A stretch of 64,000 nucleotides of DNA, from positions 564,001 to 628,000 of the forward strand of contig NZ_CP077097.1 of NCBI RefSeq assembly GCF_014269225.2, given 5' to 3'. The stretch comes from Pseudomonas anuradhapurensis. Its GTDB lineage: Bacteria > Pseudomonadota > Gammaproteobacteria > Pseudomonadales > Pseudomonadaceae. Under the pieces are notes generated by a model. It saw nothing but the letters and a program-made list of their open reading frames with translations. It was not told the DNA's origin and did no database searches. Positions 18,601 through 31,471 of this stretch are shown here, in pieces. The position numbers and the translations under genes are program-made. The first letter of the stretch is position 1. Each line of letters begins with the position of its first letter.

Positions 18601-18755
18601 AGACCGTGCACCAGATCGGCATCCCGTTGCATTGGGGCTTCACCGGTACCACCCGGCACGGCTACCTGACCAACACCCTGGTGCCGTTCCTCGGTGACGG
18701 CAACACGCAGACGCCGGAGTCCAAGTCGTTCCTCGTCAAAGTGGAGAAACTCTGA
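15687..18755 (+). CDS. fdoG: Formate dehydrogenase-O/N alpha subunit, selenocysteine-containing
   Basis: Catalytic subunit oxidising formate to CO2 in the periplasm, passing electrons to the beta and gamma subunits and the quinone pool. 1022 residues if the in-frame TGA at 16,275-16,277 (residue 197) is read as selenocysteine; the local sequence is A-R-V-U-H-G-P-T-V-A-S, as in the FdnG/FdoG family. A twin-arginine signal ([15 protein letters not shown]) exports the folded protein. CPYCSVGCG and CPKGAG bind a 4Fe-4S cluster, and the rest is the bis-MGD molybdopterin/tungstopterin domain. Start is supported by CAGGAG upstream. fdoH overlaps by one base. Confidence 0.96.
16275..16318 (+). promoter_or_regulatory. 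Selenocysteine UGA and adjoining bacterial SECIS hairpin
   Basis: The TGA codon is followed by GGTGGCAAGTCTTGCCCC (16,291-16,308), which folds as a short stem with a bulged U and a loop containing GU, the form recognised by SelB. The distance of roughly 15 bases from the UGA fits known bacterial elements. The selA, selB and tRNA-Sec genes follow in the same cluster. Confidence 0.8.
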
Positions 18756-19705
18756 TGGCCAGCCAAGACATCATCGCCCGCTCGGCCACCACCACCGTAC
18801 CGCCTTCGGTACGCCAGCAGCAGGAAGTCGCCAAGCTGATCGACACCACCAAGTGCATCGGCTGCAAGGCCTGCCAGGTGGCGTGTTCCGAGTGGAACGA
18901 ACTGCGTGACGAGGTCGGCCACAACCACGGCACTTACGACAACCCCCAGGATCTCACTGCCGAGACCTGGACCCTGATGCGCTTCACCGAGCACGAGCGC
19001 GACGACGGCAACCTGGAGTGGCTGATCCGCAAGGACGGCTGCATGCATTGCGCCGAGCCAGGGTGCCTGAAGGCCTGCCCGAGCCCGGGCGCGATCATCA
19101 AGCACGCCAACGGCATCGTCGATTTCAACCAGGACCACTGCATCGGCTGCGGCTACTGCATCACTGGCTGCCCGTTCAATATCCCGCGGATCTCGCAGAA
19201 GGACCACAAGGCATACAAGTGCACCCTGTGTTCCGACCGGGTGACCGTGGGCCTGGAGCCGGCCTGTGTGAAAACCTGCCCGACCGGGGCGATCGTGTTC
19301 GGCAGCAAGGACGAGATGAAGGTGCATGCCGCCGAGCGCATCGTCGACCTGCAGTCGCGGGGCTACGACAAGGCCGGGTTGTATGACCCGGACGGCGTCG
19401 GCGGTACCCACGTGATGTATGTGCTGCACCATGCCGACACGCCGAAGCTGTACGCCGGCCTGCCGGACCAGCCGGTGATCAGCCCGCTGGTAGGGCTGTG
19501 GAAGGGCATTACCAAGCCGCTGGCGCTGCTGGCCATGGGCGCGGCGGTGCTGGCCGGGTTCTTCCACTATGTGCGGGTCGGGCCGCAGCGCGTGGAGGAG
19601 GACGAGCACCCGTCACCGCTTGACGAAAGCGTGCATCAGGTGGACCCGTCGGTGCATGTCTATGACCCGACCCGGCCCGGTGGCCAGGAGGAGCAGCGAC
19701 CATGA
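18755..19705 (+). CDS. fdoH: Formate dehydrogenase beta subunit, iron-sulfur
   Basis: 316 residues. Four Cys-rich 4Fe-4S motifs are visible: [33 protein letters not shown] and CTLCSDRV with CVKTCP. A single membrane helix near the C terminus ([18 protein letters not shown]) anchors it on the periplasmic side, as in FdnH/FdoH. It relays electrons from the alpha subunit to the cytochrome b subunit. The gene starts in the last base of the fdoG stop codon and overlaps fdoI by four bases, so the three subunits are co-translated. Confidence 0.95.
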   Translation: MASQDIIARSATTTVPPSVRQQQEVAKLIDTTKCIGCKACQVACSEWNELRDEVGHNHGTYDNPQDLTAETWTLMRFTEHERDDGNLEWLIRKDGCMHCAEPGCLKACPSPGAIIKHANGIVDFNQDHCIGCGYCITGCPFNIPRISQKDHKAYKCTLCSDRVTVGLEPACVKTCPTGAIVFGSKDEMKVHAAERIVDLQSRGYDKAGLYDPDGVGGTHVMYVLHHADTPKLYAGLPDQPVISPLVGLWKGITKPLALLAMGAAVLAGFFHYVRVGPQRVEEDEHPSPLDESVHQVDPSVHVYDPTRPGGQEEQRP

Positions 19706-20358
19706 ACGACAACAAACCCATCCTGCGCTACAACGCCAACGAACGCAGCAACCACTGGGTCGTCGCGATTCTGTTCGTCCTCGCCGGGTTGTCCGGGCTG
19801 GCGCTGTTCCATCCAGCGCTGTTCTGGCTCAGCCATTTGTTCGGTGGCGGGCCATGGACGCGTATCCTCCACCCGTTCCTGGGCGTGGCCATGTTCGTGT
19901 TCTTCCTCGGCCTGGTGCTGCGGTTCTGGCGGGCAAACTTCATCAGCGCCAACGATCGCCTATGGCTGCGTCGTATCGATCGGGTCATGCTGAACCAGGA
20001 GGAGGGCGTACCGCCGATCGGCAAGTACAACGCCGGCCAGAAGCTGCTGTTCTGGACCTTGCTGGTGTGCATGCTGATCCTGTTGGTCAGCGGTGTGGTG
20101 ATCTGGCGTGCCTGGTTCAGCCAGTACTTCGACATAGGCGCCATTCGCCTGGCCACCTTGCTGCATGCCCTGGCGGCGTTCGTGCTGATCCTCAGTATCA
20201 TCGTGCACATCTACGCCGGCATCTGGATCAAGGGCTCGGTCGGCGCCATGCTGCATGGCCGGGTCAGCCGCGCCTGGGCGCGCAAGCACCATGAATTGTG
20301 GTACCGCGAAGTGACCGGCGACAAGACCCCGGGCAGCCACGGACGGAAAGAAGGATGA
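19702..20358 (+). CDS. fdoI: Formate dehydrogenase gamma subunit, cytochrome b556
   Basis: 218 residues with four hydrophobic membrane spans. Heme-ligand type histidines occur in [10 protein letters not shown], in the second and third spans and in the [12 protein letters not shown] segment. It takes electrons from the beta subunit and reduces quinone in the inner membrane. ATGA overlap with fdoH. Typical length for the family. Confidence 0.94.
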   Translation: MNDNKPILRYNANERSNHWVVAILFVLAGLSGLALFHPALFWLSHLFGGGPWTRILHPFLGVAMFVFFLGLVLRFWRANFISANDRLWLRRIDRVMLNQEEGVPPIGKYNAGQKLLFWTLLVCMLILLVSGVVIWRAWFSQYFDIGAIRLATLLHALAAFVLILSIIVHIYAGIWIKGSVGAMLHGRVSRAWARKHHELWYREVTGDKTPGSHGRKEG

Positions 20359-20362
20359 GCGC

Positions 20363-21283
20363 TTGAGCACGATACTCGAACCCGGGCAGATCGAAGCGTC
20401 GGCAGTGATGCCGCCGTTTCTGCATCTGCCTCCTGCCAACCTGTTCGAGCTGCGCGCCGCGCGGCTGGAGCAACTGGCCGAGGGCAATGCCCTTGGCGAT
20501 TACCTGAGGCTGGTGGCACGCTTGTGTCGCATTCAGCAGCAGCTTGTGGATAACCCGCCCGGTGGCATGCCGGTGGCCGAGGAGCGTCAGCGCCTGTGCA
20601 TAAGTCATGGTTTGCCGCCCCTGGCGGCGGACAGCCTGGTGCGGGAAGGGCCGTGGCTGGTCTGGTTAAAGGCCTTGCTCGAACACTTCAACGTGGCCAC
20701 CAGCGGTCCTTTGGCTGAGGCGCTGCAAGCCCTGCGTGGCAGTGACGACAATCAGTGCAAGGGCTGGGGTATTGCCTTGCTCGCCGGTCAGTACGATGCA
20801 GTGCCTGCGGCGCTAGTGCCGTTCATTGGCGCGGCCTTGCAGGCGGCCTGGTCCAGTTGGTTGCTGGCGCTGCCCACCCCAGAGCTCAAGCCTGCCGGCA
20901 GCCTGGCCCAATGCCCGGCCTGCGGTTCGCCGGCAATGGCCGGGGTGGTGCGCAACCGTGGCAAGCACAATGGCCTGCGCTACCTGGCCTGTTCGCTGTG
21001 TGCCTGTGAATGGCATGTGGTGCGGGTCAAGTGCGTGTACTGCGAGTCGAGCAAGGACCTGCGTTATACCAGCCTCGACGATGACCGTCATGCGCCGGGC
21101 AAGGCGCCGCTGCGGGCCGAATGCTGCCCAGGGTGTGACAGCTACCTGAAACAGAACTACCTGGAAAACGATGCAGCAGCCGAGCCGCTGGCCGATGACC
21201 TGGCCAGCCTGGCCCTGGACATTCGCCTGGACGAGGAGGGCTTCCATCGGTTGGCACCGAACCTGATGCTCGCGCCCGGGTAG
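20363..21283 (+). CDS. fdhE: Formate dehydrogenase accessory protein FdhE
   Basis: 306 residues. A rubredoxin-like C-terminal half carries CPACGSPAM, CSLCACEW, CVYC and CCPGC, the Cys pairs expected for iron binding in FdhE, which is needed for maturation of the exported formate dehydrogenase. The start is TTG, chosen because AAGGA ends seven bases before it; no in-frame ATG fits. It lies four bases after fdoI and is surely in the same operon. Confidence 0.93.
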   Translation: MSTILEPGQIEASAVMPPFLHLPPANLFELRAARLEQLAEGNALGDYLRLVARLCRIQQQLVDNPPGGMPVAEERQRLCISHGLPPLAADSLVREGPWLVWLKALLEHFNVATSGPLAEALQALRGSDDNQCKGWGIALLAGQYDAVPAALVPFIGAALQAAWSSWLLALPTPELKPAGSLAQCPACGSPAMAGVVRNRGKHNGLRYLACSLCACEWHVVRVKCVYCESSKDLRYTSLDDDRHAPGKAPLRAECCPGCDSYLKQNYLENDAAAEPLADDLASLALDIRLDEEGFHRLAPNLMLAPG

Positions 21284-21314
21284 TGGGTGAGTGTCTACAC
21301 TGTAAGACCGAGTC

Positions 21315-21408
21315 GCCTTCTTCGCGGGTAAACCCGCTCCCACAGGTACCGCGCAAGCCTCAAAAACTGCGCGGGCCTTGTGGGAGCGGGTTTACCCGCG
21401 AAGAGGCC
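21315..21408. repeat. Paired REP palindromes (inverted)
   Basis: Two REP units facing each other: CTTCGCGGGTAAACCCGCTC and its inverted partner GAGCGGGTTTACCCGCGAAG, separated by about 40 bases. They sit between fdhE and selA and could form a long hairpin that tunes expression between the two. Confidence 0.85.
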
Positions 21409-21437
21409 AGTACAGACAACGGAATAGTCCAAGGTAG

Positions 21438-24790
<3,353 letters not shown>

Positions 24791-24796
24791 GTTCAA

Positions 24797-24892
24797 GGAA
24801 GGCAATCGCGCCCGGTGGCGCGGCCGGGCTTCAAACCCGGTTGGGGACGGCAGCCGTTCCCGGGCAGGTTCGACTCCCGCTGCCTTCCGCCA
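24797..24892 (+). tRNA. selC: tRNA-Sec (anticodon TCA)
   Basis: 96 nt with an eight-base acceptor stem (GGAAGGCA paired with TGCCTTCC), discriminator G and encoded CCA, anticodon loop CTTCAAA with TCA, a long extra arm (GGGGACGGCAGCCGTTCCCG) and the T loop GTTCGACTC. All are features of bacterial tRNA-Sec. It lies directly after selB, completing the selenocysteine set. Confidence 0.97.
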
Positions 24893-24909
24893 TTTTTCTT
24901 GTATGTCAG

Positions 24910-24942
24910 GGCCTCTTTCGCGGGTTTACCCGCGAAGAGGCC
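24910..24942. repeat. REP palindrome
   Basis: GGCCTCTTTCGCGGG facing CCCGCGAAGAGGCC, a near-perfect inverted repeat just after tRNA-Sec, between convergent genes; it may help end transcription from either side. Confidence 0.85.
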
Positions 24943-24956
24943 TTGAAGCGAGAGGG

Positions 24957-25943
24957 CTAAGCCCGCTCCCCACACAGATCCAGCGCAAACCACCGCTCTG
25001 CGGTATCGACGTCCAGGCCAGCCCCCAGCAGCGCAAGCATCTTGCCCAGCGCTGCCTCGCGGGTCATGCCGCCACCGCTGACCAGCCCGGCCCCGCGCAA
25101 GCGGTTACCGGCTGCATAGGTGTCGAATACCACCGAGCCTTCCGGGCATTGGCTGATCGCTGCCAGCAACACGCCGCGCTGGCGCGCCGCGCTCAGCACA
25201 TCCAGCAGCGCCTGATCGTCCGACGGCCCGGTACCGCTGCCATAGCACTCCAGCAGCAACCCTTGCACGCCACTGCCCAGCACGGCTTGCAGATGGCTGG
25301 CCTGCAGGCCCGGGAACACCGGCATTACTGCCAGGTTGACCGGCTGACGCGGATGCCGGTAGCCCAATTCGGCGGGAATCGCCGCCGCCCGCTCGCCGTC
25401 GCGATGACGCGGCAGCGCGGCAAAGGCATCGAAGGCCTCGCTGCGCAGCTTCGATGCGCGGCAGCCATGCAACAACTGGCCGTGGAAGTACAACTGCACG
25501 CCATCCAGCAGGCCGTGTTCGAACTGGCGCAGCGCGCCACACAGGTTATCCCAGGCATCGCTGCCAGCCGCACCTGCCGGCAGCATCGAGCCGGTCAGCA
25601 GCACCGGCACCGGCAGGCCCAGCAACAGGAACGACAAGGCAGCAGCACTGTAGGCCAGGCTGTCGGTGCCGTGCAGTACCAGCACACCGTCGTGGCCAGC
25701 GTCCACGGCTGCGACGATGGCATCGCGCATCGCCAGCCAGTTGTGCTGTTGCATGTTGGCGCTGTCGAGCAGCGGGTTCATTTCCTGCAGGGCCCAATTT
25801 ACCTTCGGCGCATCGGCCATCAAGGCGAAATGCTCGCGCATCCGCGCTTCGAAACCACCTGCCGGCGCCAGGCCTTCGGGGGTTTCGAGCATGCCGATGG
25901 TGCCCCCGGTATAAAGTACGAGGAGATTCTTTACTGCACGCAT
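24957..25943 (-). CDS. ansA: L-asparaginase, cytoplasmic type
   Basis: 328 residues from the second ATG (an ATG three codons earlier at 25,952 is also possible). Hydrolyses asparagine to aspartate and ammonia. The N-terminal threonine motif LYTGGTIGM and the second motif VLHGTDSLAYSAAAL carry the catalytic Thr residues and the T-D pair. There is no signal peptide, which fits the type I cytoplasmic enzyme. It is separated by a terminator from the symporter gene upstream on the same strand, so it probably has its own promoter. Confidence 0.9.
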   Translation of the reverse strand: MRAVKNLLVLYTGGTIGMLETPEGLAPAGGFEARMREHFALMADAPKVNWALQEMNPLLDSANMQQHNWLAMRDAIVAAVDAGHDGVLVLHGTDSLAYSAAALSFLLLGLPVPVLLTGSMLPAGAAGSDAWDNLCGALRQFEHGLLDGVQLYFHGQLLHGCRASKLRSEAFDAFAALPRHRDGERAAAIPAELGYRHPRQPVNLAVMPVFPGLQASHLQAVLGSGVQGLLLECYGSGTGPSDDQALLDVLSAARQRGVLLAAISQCPEGSVVFDTYAAGNRLRGAGLVSGGGMTREAALGKMLALLGAGLDVDTAERWFALDLCGERA

Positions 25944-25966
25944 GGAAAGCATCCGTAGCGGTGAGC

Positions 25967-26001
25967 GGAAAAAGAAAAGCCGCCCGCGGATGGGGCGGCT
26001 T
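25967..26001 (-). terminator. Rho-independent terminator of the symporter gene
   Basis: On the minus strand AAGCCGCCC, a seven-base loop, GGGCGGCTT and then TTCTTTTT. It lies 15 bases after the stop of the gene at 26,016-27,458. Confidence 0.85.
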
Positions 26002-26015
26002 GGCAGGCCAGGATA

Positions 26016-27458
26016 TCAGCGCTGGGTTTGCGCTTGGCCAACTGCTTTGTCAGTGGCGCTTTCCACCTGCGGATTGGCAGGCCAGGCGTTGCGGTCCAGG
26101 TCGAGGTCGGCGAATTTGGCCGAATCGAACACCGGCTGGTCGACACCCGCCTTGCGCTGGTCGTCGTAGTCGCGCATGACTCGCAGGCCGACCTTGAACA
26201 GCAGGGCCAGGGCCACCAGGTTGACGAACGCCAGGCAGGTCATGGTGATGTCGGCGAAAGCGAACACGGTCGACAGGTCTTGCAGCGAACCCCATACCAC
26301 CAGCGCCAGCACCAGGCCGCGGAACACCATCAGCACCACGCGGTTGCGGCTGAGGAACTGCAGGCTGTTCTCGCCCAGGTAGTAGTTGTAGAGGATGCAG
26401 GTGAAGACGAACAGCGACAGTGCAACGCTGACGAACACACGACCCCAGTCACCGACCACGGCGGCCAGCGAGTTCTGGGTCAGGACGATGCCGTCACCTT
26501 CGAAGCCTGGGGTGTAGAAGCCCGACAGCAGGATCAGCAGGGCGGTGCAGGTGCAGATCACGAAGGTGTCGAGGAACACGCTGAAGGCCTGGACCACGCC
26601 CTGGGCACCCGGGTGTTTCACCGCGGCCACGGCGGCGACGTTCGGCGCACTGCCCAGGCCCGCTTCGTTGGCGAACACGCCACGCTTCACGCCCATGACG
26701 ATGGCGCTGCCGAGCAGGCCGCCAAACGCCGGGTCGAGGCCGAAGGCGCTCTTGAAGATGGTTTCCAGCATGGCTGGCACGTGCTCGATCTGGGTGCCGA
26801 TCACGTACAGGGTCACGCCGATGTAGGCCAGGGTCTTGACCGGTACCAGCAGGTCCGACACCGCGGCAATGCGCTTGATGCCGCCGATGAAGGTGATGGC
26901 CAGCAGCACGGCGAGGACGATGCCGGTGTGCTTGGGGTCGAAGGCGAAGGCGTTCTGCAGCGAGTGGGTCACGGTGTACGACTGCAGTCCAATGAAGGCG
27001 AAGCCGTAGGTGACCAGCAGCAGCAGCGAGAACACGATGGCCATGCTTTTCAGCTTCAGGCCGTGCTCGATGTAGTAGGCCGGGCCGCCACGGTACAGGC
27101 CATCGCCGTCGGCGCGCTTGTAGACCTGGGCCAGGGTGCATTCGAAGAAGCTGCTGGACATGCCTACCAGTGCGGTAACCCACATCCAGAACACCGCGCC
27201 TGGGCCACCCAGGGTCACGGCAATACCGACACCGGCGATGTTACCGGCGCCAACACGGCCGGCCAGGCTCAGCATCAGGGCCTGGAACGAGCTCAGCTGG
27301 CCTGCCTGGCCACGCAGCGATTCTTTGAACACACTGAACATGTGAGCGAAGTGACGGAACTGGACGAACCGGGAACGGATGGTGAAGTAGCTACCCAGCC
27401 CCACGATCAGCACGATGAGCAGTTTCCCCGAGAGGAAATCGTTGAGTACTTCGAGCAT
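26016..27458 (-). CDS. Sodium:alanine (AgcS-family) symporter
   Basis: 480 residues from the ATG of MLEVLNDFLSGKLLIVLIVG, chosen because GAGGTCATTTTCC precedes it; an upstream in-frame ATG gives an unlikely hydrophilic extension. Multi-span membrane protein with family signatures GRVGAGNIAGVGIAVTLGGP and FANEAGLGSAPNVAA. It imports alanine or glycine with sodium. It is divergent from an HTH regulator whose start lies 180 bases away, a possible local regulator. Confidence 0.92.
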   Translation of the reverse strand: MLEVLNDFLSGKLLIVLIVGLGSYFTIRSRFVQFRHFAHMFSVFKESLRGQAGQLSSFQALMLSLAGRVGAGNIAGVGIAVTLGGPGAVFWMWVTALVGMSSSFFECTLAQVYKRADGDGLYRGGPAYYIEHGLKLKSMAIVFSLLLLVTYGFAFIGLQSYTVTHSLQNAFAFDPKHTGIVLAVLLAITFIGGIKRIAAVSDLLVPVKTLAYIGVTLYVIGTQIEHVPAMLETIFKSAFGLDPAFGGLLGSAIVMGVKRGVFANEAGLGSAPNVAAVAAVKHPGAQGVVQAFSVFLDTFVICTCTALLILLSGFYTPGFEGDGIVLTQNSLAAVVGDWGRVFVSVALSLFVFTCILYNYYLGENSLQFLSRNRVVLMVFRGLVLALVVWGSLQDLSTVFAFADITMTCLAFVNLVALALLFKVGLRVMRDYDDQRKAGVDQPVFDSAKFADLDLDRNAWPANPQVESATDKAVGQAQTQR

Positions 27459-27637
27459 TGGAAAATGACCTCGATTCTTATTGTTCGTGTGGAATGACCA
27501 GCGGATGGCAGGCACACCGCTATTCGTTGGCGCGCATGGTTGGCTATGACAAGAGCGGTTACAATTTCGCGGGTTGCTCCAATTTGGTGCGAATTGCTGC
27601 TACACTGGCGTCATTCGCGTCACCTGGGTTCCGTGTC

Positions 27638-28447
27638 ATGAGCGATAATTTCGCTACCAACCTCAAATTTGCCTGCAGTCATTACCGCTCTATCTCCGAA
27701 GTTTGCCGCCAGCTCTCGATCAATCGCGCCCAGTTCAACAAGTACCTGAGCGGGCAGAGCCGTCCGACGGCTTTCAACCTCAAGCGCATCAGCGATTTCT
27801 TCGGCGTCGAAGAATACGAGCTGAATTTGCCGCCCGAGCAGTTCAGCCAGCTGATCGGAGCCCGCGCACCTGCGTTGGTGGAACAACCTGGCGACCCGAT
27901 CAGCGAGCTGTTCCGCCCGTTGCACGATCACGGCGGCAACCTGTCGCGTTATTGCGGCTATTACCTGGAGTATTCCAACTGCCTGTCGGTGCCGGGCACC
28001 GTCCTGGTGTCGCTGGTGCACTTGTGGGAGGAGCGTGGGCGTTTCCTGTTCGAGCGTGAGGAGCGCCAGGAGCGCTCCAGCACCATCGACCACCATGCCG
28101 AGGTGCGTTGCCGTTACCTGGGCGCGGCGTTCCAGCTGCAGGACCGGATGTTCCTGGTCGACTACGAGTCGCTGACCTTCAATGAGATGAGCCACACCAT
28201 CCTCATCCCCAGTTTCAAAAGCCGCATCACTCGCCTTAACGGCTTGAAGGCGGGCGTATCCAGTGGTGACCGGCGCAACCCGGCCTGCACCCGGGTGGTG
28301 TGGGAGTACCTGGGTGAGCAGATCAATCGCGCCAGCATCTTCCGCCAGGTGAAACTGTACCAGCCGGATGATCCGCGTATAGATGACGATATACGTGAGC
28401 GGTTGAGTGAGCGGCCGTTGCGTAACAGCCTGTTCGAGATCGAGTAA
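27638..28447 (+). CDS. XRE-type transcriptional regulator
   Basis: 269 residues from the ATG of SDNFATNLKFACSHYRSISE. An N-terminal helix-turn-helix (residues about 10-60: VCRQLSINRAQFNKYLSGQS) is followed by a 200-residue domain I cannot name, probably for sensing. The longer open frame upstream is rejected since it runs through the divergent promoter region. Divergent arrangement with the alanine symporter suggests, but does not prove, that it controls that gene. Confidence 0.8.
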   Translation: MSDNFATNLKFACSHYRSISEVCRQLSINRAQFNKYLSGQSRPTAFNLKRISDFFGVEEYELNLPPEQFSQLIGARAPALVEQPGDPISELFRPLHDHGGNLSRYCGYYLEYSNCLSVPGTVLVSLVHLWEERGRFLFEREERQERSSTIDHHAEVRCRYLGAAFQLQDRMFLVDYESLTFNEMSHTILIPSFKSRITRLNGLKAGVSSGDRRNPACTRVVWEYLGEQINRASIFRQVKLYQPDDPRIDDDIRERLSERPLRNSLFEIE

Positions 28448-28458
28448 CGCTCAACGCC

Positions 28459-29304
28459 TCAAGCAGTGTCGAGGATGAACGTGCCTACCGCATCGGCCAC
28501 CTGGTCTGCGATGGCTGGTGTACTGCGCAGATGTGCCGCGATGCCATGGTCGCAGTCTGTCAGAAACAGGCATTGCAAACGCGACGGTGAAACGGCCCTG
28601 ATCAAGGCGAGGGTAACTTCTTCCGGGATCGGGCTGTAGCGTTCAGTGCCGGCAAGCCACAGGTTGCCAGCGCTGGTTCCGGGTGTTTTGCCGAATTTCT
28701 GTGAATTGAGGCCGTCGTACTCGCCGATCACCAACATTACCTTCCCTTGAAACTGGTTGAGGAAGGCATAGCTGTCGCTCAGCAGAAAACCAAAAGGCTG
28801 GCTGATGGCTGCTGTAAATGCCGGGCCGAACGGCGCAGGGTGGGCTTGGTCTGGATAGACTGCCGGGCAGATCAGTACGATTTTGTCCACTTGAGGCAAC
28901 TTTGCTGCAAGCTTGAGCGTGATTGCCGCGCCAAGACTATGGCCTATGAGCGTTCGACATCGCGGTGCAATATGCGCGTGGAAGCGCAGTGCTTCATCAA
29001 GGTTGGTCGCCAATGATGGCGATACTGCGCCTGGCTCGGCGGCGAGGCTATGGCCTGACAGATTACCGGTAAGTGAACCAATGCCTGCAGCTTGCAGGCG
29101 GTAGAGCAGGGGGTTGAGCCGGGTAAAGTCGGAGCGCGCGCCTCCCAGGACGAATGCTGGGGCTGCGCGCTCGACATCAGGTACCAGCAACCGCGCCTGT
29201 TGCCGGTAGTTTCCAAAAACTTCATCGATGAATAATTCTGTACCCGGTGCGGGCTCGTCGAACTGCCATTGCAGCCGTTGAGAAGAACTCTTTTGGAAGT
29301 GCAT
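28459..29304 (-). CDS. Alpha/beta hydrolase of unknown substrate
   Basis: 281 residues. The nucleophile elbow TLIGHSLGAAITL (Ser near residue 123), a late acidic residue in VIGEYDGLN and a His in CDHGIAAH form the expected catalytic triad of alpha/beta hydrolases. No signal peptide. Base composition is a little lower in GC than its neighbours, which may indicate later acquisition. The substrate cannot be told from the sequence; it could also act as a thioesterase or acyltransferase. Confidence 0.75.
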   Translation of the reverse strand: MHFQKSSSQRLQWQFDEPAPGTELFIDEVFGNYRQQARLLVPDVERAAPAFVLGGARSDFTRLNPLLYRLQAAGIGSLTGNLSGHSLAAEPGAVSPSLATNLDEALRFHAHIAPRCRTLIGHSLGAAITLKLAAKLPQVDKIVLICPAVYPDQAHPAPFGPAFTAAISQPFGFLLSDSYAFLNQFQGKVMLVIGEYDGLNSQKFGKTPGTSAGNLWLAGTERYSPIPEEVTLALIRAVSPSRLQCLFLTDCDHGIAAHLRSTPAIADQVADAVGTFILDTA

Positions 29305-29640
29305 GGTAGTTTTCTGGAAGAGCCAATGATTGGTGCCACGGTCACGCAGAACAGGCTAGTCGATACCGTTACCTTGCGCGATTGTCCTTTGCTTTTGGAT
29401 TGAAGGCAAAGTGTGAAACGCCCTGGCTGGCAAGTGGCGAACCTATTATTCAATGCAGTTTTGCTGTGGCATGGAAGTCAGCTCTTCCTGCAGCCTTATA
29501 GGGGGATTTCAGCTTGTGGCGGTTTTTGACTGGAATTACCCACGCTGTGGCAGTGAACAGGCCCGGTGTTGGACTTCCCGGGCGGGAAACCGCAAAATGA
29601 CCCCTTTCCCTTGATCAACCTCTCCGGATCTGCTGACTCT
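29305..29640. other. Divergent intergenic region, no gene seen
   Basis: About 340 bases between two diverging genes, where both promoters must lie. A GC-rich inverted stretch, CCCGGTGTTGGACTTCCCGGG, occurs at about 29,561-29,581. I see no open frame or RNA gene that I can support. Confidence 0.4.
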
Positions 29641-30525
29641 ATGCGTATGCGCCTAATGCTGTTGGGTGGTGGCAATGCCCTCGGGCAAGCGCTGATTCGT
29701 CTTGGGGCCGAGGAGGACATCGCTTTCCTGGCGCCGCGCCCGCCCGAAAACGGCTGGACCCCGGCCAGCCTTACCCAGTTGCTCGATGACCATCGCCCCG
29801 ACGCGCTGGTCAACCTGGCCTACTACTTCGACTGGTTCCAGGCCGAGACGGTCAGCGAGCAACGCCTGGCCCTGCAGGAGCGGGCGGTGGAGCGCCTGGC
29901 GGAACTGTGCCAGCACCACCAGATCACCCTGGTGCAGCCTTCCAGCTACCGGGTATTCGATGGTTCGCGGGCCACGGCCTACAGCGAAAAGGACGAACCG
30001 GTGCCGCTGGGCCTGCGCGGCCAGGCACTGTGGCGCATCGAACAGAGCGTGCGTGCGGCTTGCCCGCAACATGTGCTGCTGCGCTTTGGCTGGTTGCTCG
30101 ATGAAAGCATCGACGGCGCGCTGGGCCGCTTCCTGACCCGCGCCGAGCAACCGCAGGAATTGCTGCTGGCCGATGACCGGCGCGGCAACCCGACACCGGT
30201 CGACGATGCCGCCCGGGTCATCCTGTCGGTGCTCAAGCAGCTGGATTGCAATGCGCCGCTGTGGGGCACCTACCATTACGCCGGCAACGAGGCGACCACG
30301 CCGCTGGCGCTGGGCCAGGCGATCCTCGCCGAGGCCGGCCATTATCGCCAGCTGGCGGTACAGGCGCCGACGCCTCAGGCACATGCCGCGCGGCCGGATG
30401 CCAGCGAAGAGCCGCAGCACGCCGTGCTGGCCTGCAAGAAAATCCTTCACACCTTCGGCATCAAGCCGCGTGCCTGGCGCGCTGGCTTGCCGCCCCTACT
30501 GGACCGGTTCTACCGCCATGGCTGA
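29641..30525 (+). CDS. NAD(P)-binding sugar-nucleotide reductase, RmlD-like
   Basis: 294 residues from ATG CGT ATG. N-terminal Rossmann motif LMLLGGGNALGQALIRLG (a G-x-x-x-A-L-G-x-x form of the nucleotide-binding loop) followed by an RmlD-like fold with S-S-Y-R-V-F-D-G and later NPTPVDDAARVI. The usual Y-x-x-x-K is not obvious (it reads LRGQALWRIEQ), so activity is uncertain. Overlaps the epimerase gene by eight bases, so the two probably act on the same nucleotide sugar or surface polysaccharide. Confidence 0.8.
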   Translation: MRMRLMLLGGGNALGQALIRLGAEEDIAFLAPRPPENGWTPASLTQLLDDHRPDALVNLAYYFDWFQAETVSEQRLALQERAVERLAELCQHHQITLVQPSSYRVFDGSRATAYSEKDEPVPLGLRGQALWRIEQSVRAACPQHVLLRFGWLLDESIDGALGRFLTRAEQPQELLLADDRRGNPTPVDDAARVILSVLKQLDCNAPLWGTYHYAGNEATTPLALGQAILAEAGHYRQLAVQAPTPQAHAARPDASEEPQHAVLACKKILHTFGIKPRAWRAGLPPLLDRFYRHG

Positions 30526-31450
30526 CGCCCCCATCCTGATCACCGGCGGTGCCGGCTTCATTGGCTCCCACCTGTGCGATGCGTTGTTGGACAAAGGCTA
30601 CGCCGTACGCATTCTCGACGACTTCTCCACCGGCCGGCGCGACAACCTGCAGGTCGATCACCCACGGCTGCAGCTGATCGAAGGCGATGTTGCCGATGCC
30701 GCGCTGGTGACCCAGGCGGCGGCCGGCTGCGGTGCCGTGGTACACCTGGCAGCGGTGGCCTCGGTACAGGCCTCGGTCGAGGACCCGGTGCGGACCCACC
30801 AGAGCAATTTCATCGGCACCCTCAACGTCTGCGAAGCCATGCGCGTGCACGGCCTGCGCCGGGTGTTGTTCGCCTCCAGCGCAGCGGTATATGGCAACAA
30901 TGGCGAAGGCGAATCGATTGCCGAAGACACCCCCAAGGCGCCGCTGACGCCCTATGCCGTGGACAAGCTGGCCAGTGAGCAGTACCTGGACTTCTACCGT
31001 CGCCAGCATGGCCTGGAGCCGGTGGTGTTCCGCTTCTTCAATATCTTCGGGCCGCGTCAGGACCCGTCCTCGCCTTACTCCGGAGTGATCAGCATCTTTT
31101 CCGAGCGCGCGGTGCAGGGCTTGCCGATCACGGTGTTCGGCGACGGCGAGCAGACGCGGGACTTCCTCTACGTGGGTGACCTGGTACAGGTGATGGTGCA
31201 GGCGCTGGAGCAGGCCCAGGTCGAGGAGGGCGCGGTGAACATCGGCCTCAACCAGGCCACCTCGCTGAACCAGTTGCTGGCGGCGCTGAAGACGGTGGTC
31301 GGTAGCTTGCCGCCGATCAGCTACGCGGCGGCGCGTTCGGGTGACATTCGCCATTCGCGGGCGGATAACCAGCGCTTGCTGGCGCGGTTCGACTTCCCGC
31401 AGGCGACGCCGATCGTCGAAGGCTTGGCGCGGCTTCTGGGTAAGGGCTGA
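30518..31450 (+). CDS. NAD-dependent epimerase, UDP-glucose 4-epimerase type
   Basis: 310 residues from ATG in ACCGCCATGGCTGAC. Rossmann motif ILITGGAGFIGSHLCDALLD, catalytic Ser in SSAAVYGNN, and Tyr-x-x-x-Lys in YAVDKLASEQYL (about residues 147-151) are all present. It belongs to the extended SDR family that epimerises or dehydrates nucleotide sugars for surface glycans. It starts inside the preceding gene, forming a two-gene unit. Confidence 0.9.
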   Translation: MADAPILITGGAGFIGSHLCDALLDKGYAVRILDDFSTGRRDNLQVDHPRLQLIEGDVADAALVTQAAAGCGAVVHLAAVASVQASVEDPVRTHQSNFIGTLNVCEAMRVHGLRRVLFASSAAVYGNNGEGESIAEDTPKAPLTPYAVDKLASEQYLDFYRRQHGLEPVVFRFFNIFGPRQDPSSPYSGVISIFSERAVQGLPITVFGDGEQTRDFLYVGDLVQVMVQALEQAQVEEGAVNIGLNQATSLNQLLAALKTVVGSLPPISYAAARSGDIRHSRADNQRLLARFDFPQATPIVEGLARLLGKG

Positions 31451-31471
31451 ACATCTCCGGGGGCGCTATGC

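Noticed and set aside
15615..18659. A 1014-codon minus-strand frame across fdoG
   Set aside because: Antisense of a well-conserved formate dehydrogenase gene; no family match.
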